Below are positions 34,901 to 49,900 of a stretch of 64,000 nucleotides of DNA, piece by piece; the stretch's first letter is position 1; each line of letters starts with the position of its first letter. The DNA comes from Branchiostoma belcheri (Eukaryota; Chordata; Leptocardii; Amphioxiformes; Branchiostomatidae), in NCBI RefSeq assembly GCF_001625305.1, contig NW_017803915.1, positions 84,136 to 148,135 of the forward strand. The letters run 5' to 3'. Made by a program: the position numbers and the translations under genes. The notes beneath the pieces are model-generated. The model was given only the letters and a program-made list of their open reading frames with translations, did no database searches and was not told the DNA's origin.

Positions 34901-37900
34901 ATGCTGCGTGTCGTTTCTATGGCAACATGTGCCAGTCCCAGCAACACGAAATGTATCAATTCTTGATCGTCGTAAACAAGCCAAGGGCGTAAAGAACCTT
35001 GGAATTATGCTTCGCCCCCTCTTTTGTATAATGTTTAATCTCTCTTCCGCAACTCCGTGCGTCGACCTCCCATATCTAGGAGAAGAACTTCTCGAGTGGC
35101 TGTGTTAGATCGATTTTATATCTGAGATAGCGCGGGTCGGGTGACATCAAAAGCAGTACTTAGCGGGCCGTCCACATCGCAAGGTCAGACAAAAATTCTC
35201 GTACCAAGACGGTTGTATTATTTTGTTATCGTTCTAAACAATATTAAGCCACTAAAATTTTCGATATCAAAAAAAACAAACATTTGATTAAAAAACACTA
35301 TTCGTTTGTGCTACTGTTATCATCATGCATAATTTGGAAACAAACATGCGCTGCACCGTCTGTCTGTAAAAATCTTAGTCAACATGGTTCCCGAAAAATC
35401 CCGCGGGATATCGCCATGAATCCCGATTTGATGCTTATCCCGTGTACTGTACTGTGTTATCCCGAAAAAAGATTGAAACTGTCTGACAAAACGACAAAAT
35501 GTAATGTTATACTAGTATCCATGTTAATTGTTATATCATGAGTAATAAACGTAAACAAACCGCCCCCTCCCCCTGCCCCGCACCTACATAATTACAAAGT
35601 CGACAATAGTTACGGATGAACACAATTCTGTTTAATTTATTTTCAAAACAGCAACAAGCCTAAATCGCTAAACATACGAGATTCTATCAAGTCAGGAGCT
35701 AGTAAATTACTAGAGCATAATTTTTAGATTTGAGCCGGCTAGTTAATTGCTAGTGTTTTTTTTTTTGAGCCGGCGATGACATGCAAAAAGTTAAACAAAG
35801 TCTCCCGCGTTCTGTGGAAATCTGCAGTCCTAATTGTGGATATTGAACCCAAAATCCCAATGCAATATTCTCTACTCGAGACTGGTATTCATATGACCGT
35901 ATTTTACGAAGAAAAATGAAAACTTACCGCTACATTGGTCCACTGATGTCTTCTCGTGTCATACAAGGGCGGATGCCCATATTTGGAAAGCTCGGGTGTT
36001 CCGTGCGTAGCGCTAGGGTCAATGACCCGCGGTTATCGAACACGCTGTTCCATTGTTCCATGGTTGTTCGAATGTTCCAAACGCGTTCTTTTTGTTCGAT
36101 TTTTGGCTTAAAATGCAACTTTTTTTACCCATTTTTTGCCAATAAAATCATTTTCTGACATCTATGTTGGCCAAAATGACCAAGGTTCAATGTCTAACGT
36201 ATCAACCTACTAGCATGCTGAATTTCATTTTCCTCCAGGCTCTAATTACGAAAATATCTACGATTTTTAGGTGTTTGGAGAAGAAGAGGAGGAAATGAGC
36301 AAATATAATATGTTTTCCTTCGGTAAACATAATAAATGGCAGGAGAAGAAGGAGGAGGAGAAACAGAAACGTGAGGAAAAACAATATGACCTTACCGCAT
36401 TGTGGTGAAGCCATTAAAAATGTTATCTTCCCTGTGTTAGCATACTATTACTAAGTAATGTATAGTTTTATATAACAATTTTGATGTTTCATGTAATCAA
36501 TTATAAGTTAATAAATATGAAATACAAGAGTATAATTGATTTATATTGTGACAATAAGCCAATGGTAGTTGTTTTTTTAGAAAAACTAGAAATATAGTCG
36601 TATTGTTATGGCTGTTTGCTAAATGACAGAAATAAAGAAAAATGTGTTTCTATGCTAACAGGAGAACACAATTTACACAGCTTACAGTTATTATTCTTAA
36701 GTGATAAGTGCAAAAGAAAAGGAAGAGTTTCACTCTGATTTTAAATATTTTGGAGAGCGGTTTCGTTTGAATATTTCCTTTTTTTCCACCAAGAATAGCC
36801 GATTTCCAACAAAAATGAATAAGCGTCAACAGAGTTTTAGAATATTTAAAGAATGTAGCAGGTCAGATAATAAAGTTCCGTATATATAACATTTATGATT
36901 CCAGCAAAATAGGTCCAGACAAAGACCTTGAGCTGGTAGGCGCGTATCTTGCATTGTAAACTATCTCAATATTACTCACCAGCAATCCTGTCATACAAAA
37001 CGTTCTTTGGGTTCGTCTTCACAGTTTCCTCACAAGACTTGGATTTTGGATAGCATTCATGGTTATCAAAGAACTGGAAGGCGACACATCGTGGATGTAT
37101 TGTGCACTCCCGAGCACACTGTTCTAACGTGGTGGAGCGTGCGTAAATAATCCAGATGTCATTTCCAGGGCAGCCCCCGCGCCGGGCGGTATAACCGTCC
37201 ACCATAGGGGGTGTATCTTGGGTGGTCATGTGGAAAAAGCAGTTACGACATTTCTTGGTTACTACCATCTGTTTAATTTTTTACAGCATCTTTTCTTAAT
37301 ACATGCAGGTTCTAATACAGTTGTAAGTAAAAACATGTTCTCGCCCATACAATCCTTTTTCATAAAAAAACATTATCTTCTCTGTGTTAGCATACTTTCA
37401 CTAAACTATGTATTGTTTTATATAACAATTTTGGTGTTTCATAGTATACGAAGTTTTAAGTAATGAATTATATATTAGTTTAATATAAATATGTAATACA
37501 AGACTATACTAGATTTATATTGTGACAATAAGCCAGTGGTAGTTGTGTTTTTTTTTAGCCAAACTGGAATATGGCCGTAACAGGAGAACACAATTTACAC
37601 AGCTTACAGTTTATGTTTTTAAATAATATGTGTAGAAGAAAATGAAGAACCGTGACGCTGATTCATTAGATATAATCTTTATGCTTTCAGCAAAAAATGT
37701 CTAGACAAAGACTACTTACATGTTTGGCGCGTATCTGGCATTGTAAACTAGCTCAATGTTACTCACCAACAATCTTGTCATACAGAACGTTCTTTGGGTT
37801 CGTCTTCACAGTTTCCTCACAAGACTTGGACTTTGGGTAGCATTCGTGGTTATCAAAGAACTGGAAGGCGACACATTGTGGATGTATTGTGCACTCCCGA

Positions 37901-40900
37901 GCACACTGTTCTAACGTGGTGGAGCGGGCGTAAATAATCCAGATGTCATTTCCAGGGCAGCCCCCGCGCCGGGCGGTATAACCGTCCACCATAGGGAGTG
38001 TATCTTGAGTGGTCATGTAGAAAAAATAGGTACGACATTTCTTAGTTACTAACAACGGTTAATTTTTTTCCAGTATTAAATCTTTTCATAATCCATGCAG
38101 GACCCTGTACAGGTTTTAGTACCAATTAGTCCCGTCCATACAATTATTTTTAATAAAGTACCATCTATATAGTGCCCTGTATATGTGCGATTTGGGGGTG
38201 TTTCTCGTGCAACGCATCACACCGCAGCGAAACGCAACGAATGCGGAAGTAACTACGCCGCCGCAGGGCAAAAAAAGTCAAGGGTCTGTGACCTGATTAA
38301 GACATGAAATTATTTGAAAATATTGTGTAAAAATTGCCAGCAGGACAAGGGTTAAACTTCCCTGGGTTAGCATACTATTAATTTTAATATTGTATAGTTT
38401 TTTAATATAATGATTTTGATGTTTTATAGTATACGAAGTTTTAAGTAATGAATTATATAAATATGTGAACGTGTAATACAAGAGTATACTAGATTTATAA
38501 TGTGACCATAAGGCAATGGCAGTTGTTTTTTTAGCCAAACTAGAAATTTGGTCGTAACAGGAGAAAACAATTTACACAGCTTACAGTTTATGTTTTTAAA
38601 TAATATGTGTAAAAGAAAATGAAGAACCGTGACGCTGATTTTGAAAATTTGGAGAGGGGTATTGTTTGAATATTTCCTTTTTTCCACCAAGAATAGCTGT
38701 TTTCTAACAAAAATAAGCGTCGACAGAGTTTTAGAATATTTAAAGAATGCAGTAGGTTAGATAATAAAGTTCCTTAGATATAATCTGTATGCTTTCAGCA
38801 AAAAAAAAAATGTCTAGACAAAAACTACTTACATGCGTATCTGGCATTGTAAACTAGCTCAATGTTACTCACCAACAATCTTGTCATACAAAACGTTCTT
38901 TGGGTTTGTCTTCACAGTTTCCTCACAAGACTTGGACTTTGGGTAGCATTCGTGGTTATCAAAGAACTGGAAGGCAACACATCGTGGATGTATTGTGCAC
39001 TCCCGAGCACACTGTTCTAACGTGGTGGAGCGGGCGTAAATAATCCAGATGTCATTTCCAGGGCAGCCCCCGCGCCGGGCGGTATAACCGTCCACCATAG
39101 GGAGTGTATCTTGGGTGGTCATGTAAAGAAATCAAGGGGAGAAATTACATCTGATGGTTAATAGTGCTGGTTTCCTTTTTACTGTATCAAGTGTATCAAT
39201 ATCTCAGTGTAGTTCCCAAGAAACACTCAATGTTTCAATGTTTCTTTATAACAATTGTTTTTGAAACACCCATACATTACTTAAAAGTATCACTTACCTT
39301 TCTTACTGTTTAGGCATACTCTTAGCCTTTTTAATATTTTATTTGTGGATGTTAAACAGTATACTTAGCTATAGCATCTTAGGTTGCAATGCAAAGAAAT
39401 TACAAGCAACTATCCTATTTATTACATTATAGGGTAGGTAAAGGTAGGCTTATAAAAAGTATTTTAACAAATAGCAAATTTGGAAATAATTTGAAACGTA
39501 TAGAATCGATACGGACAAATATACAATAGAGCTTACTCTTTAATAGACCGTGTCTACGTACAGTATACGTAATACAAAAGCCCTTCAATACTACCTCTTA
39601 AGATTTTCCAATGAGTTAATATACAATATAGAATTTTGAAACTAAGGTATTAGTGACTTTTGGCTAAATAAATTAAAAGGTTTTCTTAGCCATAGCATGT
39701 TAACTATAGAACATACCTTTAACTGTTACTTCCGCATTGTATTCGATTAAACCCAACTCGCTCGAAGCTGCACAGGTGTAGTTGGCGCTTTCTACTAAAT
39801 TTTCCAGCTGAAGAATATTCCGGCCATTCTGTGAAGTTTGCTCTTCAACATTCTCGTAGTCTTTCAGCCATTGTACAAAAGGCATAGGAGAGCCAATAGC
39901 CACACAGGTGAGGTTAACGTTGTCTCCTTGGTTGACCTCAACATTCTCCGGAGTTATGGTAAAATAAGGTGGGACTTTGCGTACTGTAAAAAGCACGGAC
40001 AAAATAACGTATCATTACATACTGAATCCAGGCCATAAGGAATGATTTTTGTGCACTAAGAACAGCTGTAGAAAAACATGGCAACACAAACGACATCAAC
40101 AGATCAATTCTACGTCTACCAATAGTATCCGAATGATATCAGAATGATATTGCATCTACAGGCTTCATAAATCACACATCATCTCTTTCTCTATGTTCTG
40201 TCATGTAAAGTACGTCACTGCGAGATATACCGTTATTCTTCCAAACTTACCCCGTCGTGGGGTCGTGTGGCGCAACGGCAGCGTTCGCGACTCGGAACAA
40301 GAGGTTCTGGGTTCGAGTCCTGATATGCCACCTATCTTGTTCCCTTGGGAAAGGCACTTTACACGACTTTCCCCACTAGACTCAATTGAAAATGAGTATT
40401 GTCTGTCCAGTATTCGTTTCTATGTGCAGGACAACACCAGCAACAGCTGCCTCTGTTTCGCGTGTATTGCACTGTTGCAATTTCAATAAATCAAACTTAC
40501 CCCGAACATACAGGTTGGCTTTGTAAGAGTAGCGCGTGCCCAGACTGTTGGTAGCCACACATTCGTATGTGCCTTCATCTTCTTCACGGGTACTGCTGAT
40601 TTGAAGAGAACCTGAAAAACGAAACCAATGTGCAGTTCTATCTTGTGATCACATTTACAAGATTTAACTCGCGTCATGAAGACACATCACATAATAATGT
40701 GTAACCTACTTAGCATAATTTTAACGCTGGTGATGTTGCCATTGTTGTTTGCATTGTTGCCACAAAAGGTATGGACTTTTCAGACAATTTTAGGAAAAAA
40801 AGGAAAAAAAAAACACTGCATGACTCTTTTCTTTGCAATGCACACCTGAGCTCAAAAGCTTTATCCGATCGTCTGTCATGTCTACTGGGACCATATCTTT

Positions 40901-43900
40901 CAACCAGGTGATGCCAGGTGCAGGGTCTCCACTTGCACTGCACACGAGAACCGTCGGGCGGCCTTTCTCTACTGCTTTCAGTTGAGGTTGCCAGGTTATA
41001 TCTGGGAAGCCAGCTGGTATACTGCCCTCTGTGAAAGGTTAATTATAGTAGATGAAGTTAATCCACGTTAGGTATAGGAGGCCTAAACATAAAGGTGGAT
41101 GCAGCTAAATTCATTTCATCACTTTTAGTTGGGTGTTTTGGAACATGCCATGAATATCATCAGTATATACTAAAAGACAAAACACCAAAACGCGAATGTT
41201 TGAGGCACGGTCCGTGTACATACAAATCAAGAACGTGGTGGTCAGCACATGTCATTATTATCAAAATGGAAACATGACTTAAAGAGATGTACAGACACCA
41301 ATTAAATAAGTAATTGTTACTTAATAAGTATTTGTTTCATGCAGGACCTAAGTGCTTTACTGTAAAGGTTATGTGGGTTTACTGTAAAACAGCACATGCC
41401 ACCCATTAATTCTGTTATAATTTATAATAAATGACATCATACAATCTCATTAACCGTTGTCCATGATATTACAGAACTAGCAAGAAATTTAAATTGCTGA
41501 GCCTTTTCTGACCTTTCATTATGTTGACGGACGCACTGGCCTCTACCACAGACCCGTCGTTGACGTTTTCCACATTGCACGTGAATGTGTCATTATCACG
41601 TGTGCTTCGCAGGGGGTCTATTCTCAGCGCAGACGCTCGTCCATTCTGATACTCTATGACGTCATATCTGTTTCGGGCACTTGGGATGATTGTCCTGCCG
41701 CCCTTTCTCCACTCGATGTTTAGTTTCATATTCGCCTCACAGAACAGAGTGATGACGTCACCATCAACACCTGTTGTGTCTACTGGAGGATGTGTGATGG
41801 AAATGGGAACTGAAACATCAACAGAAATTCCCTCAATTCAGAAAATCTTTGGTTGCAGGTTCCAAACAAAGTCACAGGTGTCATATTAGAATGATGCGAT
41901 TATAGTCTATGGTGGCTACTGACTCATTAGATATTTTTGTAATAATATATTTAAGAAAAATAACCTTTAAAATTATAATTCATACCGTTAACAAATATGC
42001 CATATATAAAGATTTTTTTATTAAGGTACATTGCCCGACATCAATATTTTTTTCAATATCTATCTGTAGATGTTTAAGAGTTTAGTAATACTTAGCCATT
42101 ATTGCATCTTAGGTGACAATGCAAAGAAACGATAAGCAACTACGTTATTCATTACATTATAGAGTAGGTAAAAGTAAGCATAAAGATTGACTTCTGATCA
42201 GCTAATTGAAAAAAAACTACTGTAAGTATGAAATCGATACTGACAAATATACAATAAAGGTCACTATTTATGCAAAATGATGATGATTTATGTAAATAGA
42301 CCGTGTCAACGTACTGTTCGTAATTACGTTGCAAACGCCCAAAACTACCTCTTCACATTTTCAAATGAATCTAAATGAATTCAATCATTAATGACTTTTG
42401 TCTAAGAAATAAAACCTACCTTTAACTGTCACTTGTGCATTGTGTTCGATTAAACCCAACTCGCTCGAAGCTGCACAGGTGTAGTTGGCACTTTCAACTA
42501 CATTTTCCAGCTGAAGAATATTCCGGCCATTCTGTGAAGTTTGCTCTTCAACATTCTCGTAGTCCTTAAGCCATTGTACAAAAGGCATAGGAGAGCCAAT
42601 AGCCACACAGGTGAGGTTAACGTCGTCTCCTCGGTTGACCTCAACATTTTCCGGAGTGGTGATAAAATAAGGTGGGACTCTGCGTACTGTAAAAAGCACG
42701 GACAAAATAACGTATCATCACATACTGAATCCAGGCCATAATGAATGATTTTTGTGCCCTAAGAACAGCTGTAGAAAAACAGGGCAAGACAAATGACATC
42801 AATAGATCAATTTTACGTCTACCAATAGTATCCGAGTGATATCAGAATGGTATTGTTAGTATCTACAGGCTTCATAAATCACACACCATCTCTTTCTCCA
42901 TGTTCTGTCATGTAAAGTACGTCACTTCAAGATAAACCGTTGTTCTTCCAAACTTACCCCGAACATACAGGTTGGCTTTGTAAGAGTAGCGCGTGCCCAG
43001 ACTGTTGGTAGCCACACACTCGTATGTGCCTTCATCTTCTTCACGGGTACTGTTGATTTGAAGAGAACCTGAAAAACGACACCGATAAGCAGCTCTATCT
43101 TGTGATCACATTTACAATGTATAACCCGCGTCATACAGAGGAAATGTGTATCCAACTTAGCATATAACGTCGATGATGTTGTCATAGTTGGTTTGCATTG
43201 TTGCCGCAATAGGTATGGCCTATTTAGACAATTTTAGCAAAAAAAAAACAAACAAAAAACAGAAAAAAACACTATATGACATTTTCTTTGCAATGCACAC
43301 CTGAGCTCAAAAGCTTTATCCGATCGTCTGCCATGTCTACTGGGACCATATCTTTCAACCAGGTGATGTCAGGTGCAGGGTCTCCACTTGCACTGCACAC
43401 GAGAACCGTCGGGCGGCCTTTCTCTACTGCTTTCAGTTGAGGTTGCCGGTTTATATCAGGGAAGCCAGCTGGTATACTGTCTTCTGTGAAAGGTTAATTA
43501 TAGTAGATGAAGTTAATCCACGTTAGGTACAGTAGGCTTAAACATAAAGGTGGATGCAGCTATTTGCATTTCATCACTTTCAGTTGGTATTTTGGAACAT
43601 GCCATGAAGAAACCTCAAGAATATTATTAGCATACTAAAGGAAAGAAAAACACAAAAACGACGCATATATTTTGGCACGGTCTATGTACATGCAAATCAA
43701 GGACGTGGTGGTCATCAGTACCTTTCTTTGTTATCAAAATGGAAACATGACTTTCAGAGATGAACAAATATCAATAAAATAAGTAATTCTTACTTAGGTA
43801 CTTGTTTTATGCAGGTGCTAAGTGCTTTACTGTAAACTTTATGTTGGATGTGGTTAAACACTACATCCCATCCATTAATTATGTCATTATCCATAATACA

Positions 43901-46900
43901 TGTACATGACATAAACTTAATTTCCTCAACCTATTCTGACCTGTTAATATGTTGATGGCCGCACTAGCCTCTACTACAGACCCGTCGTTGTCGTTTTCCA
44001 CTCTGCACGTAAATGTGTCATTATCACGTGGACTTCGCAGGGGGTCTATTCTCAGCGCAGACGCTCGTCCATGCTGATATTGTATGACGTCATATCTGTT
44101 AGTGGCACTTGGGATGATTGTCCTGTCGCCCTTTCTCCACTCGATGTTTAGTTTCACATTCGCCTCACAGAACAGAGTGATGACGCCGCCATCAACACCT
44201 GTTGTGTCTACTGGAGGATGTGTGATGGAAGGAGCGACTGAAACATCAACAGAAATCCCCTCAATTCAGAAAATCTTTGGTTGCAGGTTCCAAACAGTCA
44301 CAGGTGTCATCTTAAAATGATGCGATTATAGTCTATGGTGGCTACTGACTCATTAGATATTTTTGTAATAATATATTTAAGAAAAATAACCTTTAAAATT
44401 ATAATTCATACCGTTAACAAATATGCCATAAATTAAGATTTTTTATTAAGGTACATTAGCCGACATCAACATTTTCTTCAATATCAATCTGTAGATGTTT
44501 AAGAGTTTAGTAATACTTAGCCATTATTGCATCTTAGGTGACAATGCAAAGAAACGATAAGCAACTACGTTATTCATTACATTATAGAGTAGGTAAAAGT
44601 AAGCATAAGAATTGACTTCTGATCAGCAAATTGAAAAAAAACTACTATAAGTGTGAAATCGATACGGACAAATATACAATAAAGGTCACTATTTATGCAA
44701 AAATGATGATGATTTATGTAAATAGACCGTGTCAACGTACTGTTCGTAATTACGTTGCAAACGCCCCAAACTATCTCTAAACATTTTCAAATGAATCTAA
44801 ATGAATTCAATCATTAATGACTTTTGTCTAAGAAATAAAACCTACCTTTAACTGTCACTTGTGATTTGTGTTCGATTAAACCCAACTCGCTTGAAGCTGC
44901 ACAGGTGTAGTTGGCGCTTTCGACTAAATTTTCCAGCTGAAGAATATTCCGTCCATTCTGTGAAGTTTGCTCTTCAACATTCTCGTAGTCCTTAAGCCAT
45001 TGTACAAAAGGCATGGGAGAGCCAAAAGCCACACAGGTGAGGTTAACGTCGTCTCCTCGGTTGACCTCAACATTTTCCGGAGTGGTGATAAAATAAGGTG
45101 GGACTCTGCGTACTGTAAAAAGCACGGACAAAATAACGTATCATCACATACTGAATCCAAGCCATAATGAATTATTTTTGTGCACTAAGAACAGCTGTAG
45201 AAAAACAGGGCAACACAAATGACATCAACAGATCAATTATACGTCTACCAATAGTATCCGAGTAATATTAGAATGGCATTGTATCTACAGGCTTCATAAA
45301 TCACACATCATCTCTTTCTCTATGTTCTGCCATGTAAAGTACGTCACTGCGAGATATACCGTTATTCTTCCAAACTTACCCCGTCGTGGGGTCGTGTGGC
45401 GCAACGGCAGCGTGCGCGACTCGGAATCAAGAGGTTCTGGGTTCGAGTCCTGATATGCCACCAATCTTGTGCCCTTGGGAAAGGCACTTTACACGACTTT
45501 CCCCACTAGACTCAATTGAAAATGAGTATTGTCTGTCCAGTATTCGTTTCTATGTGCGGGACAACACCAGCAACAGCTGCCTCTGTTCCGGGTGTATTGC
45601 ACTGTTGCAATTTCAATAAATCAAACTTACCCCGAACATATAGGTTGGCTTTGTAAGAGTAGCGCGTGCCCAGGCTGTTGGTAGCCACACACTCGTATGT
45701 GCCTTCATCTTCCTCACGGGTACTGTTGATTTGAAGAGAACCTGAAAAACGACACCAATGTGCAGTTCCATCTTGTGATCACATTTACAAGATTTAACCC
45801 GCGTCATGAAGACACATCACATAATAATGTGTAACCTACTTAGCATAATTTTAACGCTGGTGATGTTGCCATTGTTGTTTGCATTGTTGCCACAAAAGGT
45901 ATGGACTTTTCAGACAATTTTAGGAAAAAAAGGAAAAAAAAACACTGCATGACTCTTTTCTTTGCAATACACACCTGAGCTCAAAAGCTTTATCCGATCG
46001 TCTGTCATGTCTACTGGGACCATATCTTTCAACCAGGTGATGTCAGGTGCAGGGTCTCCACTTGCACTGCACACGAGAACCGTCGGGCGGCCTTTCTCTA
46101 CTGCTTTCAGTTGAGGTTGCCAGGTTATATCAGGGAAGCCAGCTGGTAGACTGCCCTCTGTGAAAGGTTAATTATAGTAGATGAAGTTAATCCACGTTAT
46201 GTATAGTAGGCTTAAACATAAAGGTTGTTTTATGCAGGTGCTAAGTACTTTACTGTAAAGTTTATGTTGGATGTGGTTAAACATTACATTCCATCCATTA
46301 ATTATGTCATTATCCATAATACATGTATATGACATAAACTTAAACTTCTCAGCCTATTCTGACCTGTTAATATGTTGATTGCCGCACTAGCCTCTACTAC
46401 AGACCCGTCGTTGACGCTTTCCGCTCTGCACGTAAATGTGTCATTATCACGTGGGCTTCGCAGGGGGTCTATTCTCAGCGCAGACGCTCGTCCATTATGA
46501 TACTCTATGACGTCATATCTGTTCCGGGCACCTGGGATGATTGTCCTTCCGCCCTTTTGCCATAGGATGTTGAGCTTCATATTTGCCTCACAAAACAGAG
46601 TGATGACGTCACCATCAACACCTGTTGTGTCTACTGGAGGATGTGTGATGGAAGGAGCGACTGGTTGGTCTGAAACATCAACAGATATCGACACAGCTGG
46701 ATCTTATGATAACTAAAACATATAATTTTTACAGTTTGAAAATATAGAAAAAAACTACTTATTTTCTTAATCAGCCTCGCGTGAAATTATTGGAAGTATC
46801 TAATTAATATGTTTTTGCGCAATGGTAATCTTTCTGATAAATTTGACTCATTTAAAAAAAGGCTGACTGGGTCGCACTGGAAACTTTGCTGAACTTTTGA

Positions 46901-49900
46901 TATTTCAGTACAATATCTAATTGACTAAAATAAACTACCTACTCATATTTGTTACTCAATGACTGTAAGATTGTAAGCATTTGTGGCAATTATAAATACT
47001 TAGCAACATTAGTGATCGAAATTAAATGTGGCCCATTGGCCACATTCTACTCAAATTTTGGCTTGGACAAATGAAAAAAGATACCTTTGGACTTTTTTTG
47101 GGACAATACAAAAAATGATAAACATCAGAATGTTTGCCCTTCTTTAATTGTTTATCAGGCTTTTGGATCTGGAACTTTCCCCGGAATTTTGAAATGTTCC
47201 CCTGAATTTTCTGTCTACTTTGCAATTATTGTGTACCTGGGAGTGAACAATAAGCAAAATTAAGTTGACTTAAAGATAAAGTCATTCAATACTTTTATCC
47301 TCACATCAATACAGTTCATCCTCACCTCGGGACAGTTTATATTTGGGACTCTGCTGGGGCAATATAAAAGTTAATGAGACCTGACCATCTACCAAAAAGT
47401 GCTATCATCCTACCTGTTCCTGAAAACACCTGTACCTCACACAGAGACAGGTAGTCCTCCCGGCCGATCAGCTGGACAGACACCCACCTCCCTGAGATGG
47501 GCTCCTCACACCGCACGTCGATAGTCTCTCCTTCCGATGGAATTTCCGAGTAAATGTCACCACATGGTGTATTTTCACGGAAGTCCTCATAAGGACCGAC
47601 TCGTAACATGAAGTTTCGCAGTCGTTCTCCTGTAAGAGGTGTATTTCTACCTTTTTAGAACTGGTGTTGTGTAATGTCTAAAAAACTAATTTTTTTAGAC
47701 ATTTAGAACCCTTTTTTGTTCAAAAACAGCCGATACACATACCATATATAGTAACTACTTACTAACGGTGACCACCGTTATATAGTAACTAATAAGCTAA
47801 GAGGCTCTCTTCACCTCCTAGGATGTGACCGTTATTAGTAACCTCACTGCTTTACTATAGAAAATAAACGGTCGGGTGTAGTCCTCGCGAGAGTTGTAAA
47901 ATCCGTCGCGAGATAATGCGAGACTAGACTTGCGGTTGGTTGCCGGCTTGGCTGAAATGGACGACAGACGGGACGGCCTGGCGATTTATATTTTCTCTTC
48001 ATCTCTACTCTGACCTGGACCAATTCCTGGACCATTTGATAGGCTACATATTCTGCAGGTTAGTCACTAGCTCACTGGACTCTCAGTCCCTGTTGTTTTA
48101 ATAAGTGCTAAATCCGCGTTGCGTTGAGGCACGACTGGACTGTTTTCTCTTCTTCGCAAATAGCCAGTGAATATGTATGGATATGTGGCTAGCAGCCAAA
48201 AGAAGATTTCAGTAGTCAAATATCAACTGCCTATGTAATACATTTGATTTGGTAATGGTATATACGTATACGTATGTGTGTGTCTGTATGTGTATTGGGG
48301 GTGGGAGCGGCATTCAAATGTACGCGCGCCCGGGTGATTCCATTCCAGAATGGGGTTGGGCAGCTACTCTCCAAGCAGAGGTTTGGGTTTTGGGGGGGTA
48401 TTTCTAGCGTGTTTTTAGGCTTTTTTAACGGGGTTTCTCTTTTGCACTGAATTTTTTTCCCCACCAAAGTTTGAAAACACGCTAAAATACCCCCAAAACC
48501 CAAACCTCTGCTTGGATAGTATTGGGCAGCATCAAACTACTAGTACATGTATACTAGTAATATATACGTTACACTGTAACTTGACTAGATGTAGTATCAT
48601 GAATGAGCTTGGTATCATATTATGAAGGACATTACATCATTGACCATACATGTCACTAAGACAGCATTAGTTTGATTATGGGTTACTATTTCCCTATACA
48701 CATGTATCTAAATAGAAAATAGAACATTTAATGTTTTTTTTTAAATTCAAAATTCATGTATTTTGTCATAAACAGATTAATGAGTTGCATTTTATTTCAT
48801 GTTTCTTTGACCCTCATTCTGTTTATGCTAAACAGAGTTGTCACTCCCTAGTTATTAATTAAAGGGAAATGATAAAGTCATTTCTCACCACTCATTATCA
48901 TCCCCCATCAAGCATATTTTACTTCCATAACTATCCTCATCAAATTGGTACTGTGTTGTGGTGTTATCCAAAGTTATACTATTAGCCTACAAAAAGGGAA
49001 AGCAAGTTTTTTTTTTTTTACTGTAATATACTAATACATTGAAACACAATTCACTGTATTCAAGAGTTCATCAATCAAAGCAAGAAAAAGCATTGTGGAT
49101 GTTTTAAAAAAGATCTACAACCTAGGCTATTATATGTATGGCACTTACCAGGCTGATGTATCAGTAACTGACCCTGATAAAGGTAGTTTTGGAGTTACTG
49201 AAATGTCATGATGTGTAAATTGATACGTACCTACATGTATTTACCATGCGCATATGTATATTTGACATATGACATAATGTATATTTGTTTCTGTCAATTT
49301 TTGTATTGTATTGTAGTACGCCGAAGCAGAGGAAATGGCAGCGGGTAGGATTGAGAGTCGCAGCATGCAATACTGGGGAACCAGAAGGAGTCCCAATGGA
49401 ACCGCTTCACATGCTGATGTACAAGGAACTTAAACTGGGCTTCTAGTAGTTTTCTTTGCCCCAGTAAGCTACATTAACTTTGAAAATTACCTGCACCAGA
49501 CACATTTTACCTGTACCACTCACTGTCACCCAGAACATAGGAATTATATAGATTACACAGAAAACTGGAAATAATTGCCAGGATTTCTTTTGAACTTAAA
49601 AGTAATACAATGTGAAAGTCAATGCAGCAAATAAAAATCCACATATGCCTACACTTTTATATAAAACTACTAGTAGTACCAGTGAGTGCAGATGCAGGTG
49701 AATTGTGCACCGAACAGGAAATATTTGTACTGCCCTTCTATCTCGGTACCAGGTAAGGCACTGATATTTCAAATGGATTAATACTGCTACAGTTAAAATT
49801 CACTGTTCAATATAGCCTTGTATCCAGTCTCCACTCAGTCAGGCTGGGCATACATGTAAGAATGAGCATAAATGTAAAAATTTTGAAACCAGTGATAATT

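Noticed and set aside
29562..39109. PAN repeat array as a CRISPR or other prokaryotic repeat system
   Set aside because: Units are about 1 kb, contain spliced coding exons and lie in an intron-containing animal gene.
40255..40330. Free-standing tRNA gene
   Set aside because: Box A and B are present but acceptor-stem pairing is poor, and the sequence continues into a SINE body with target duplications. The same holds at 45384 and 56196.
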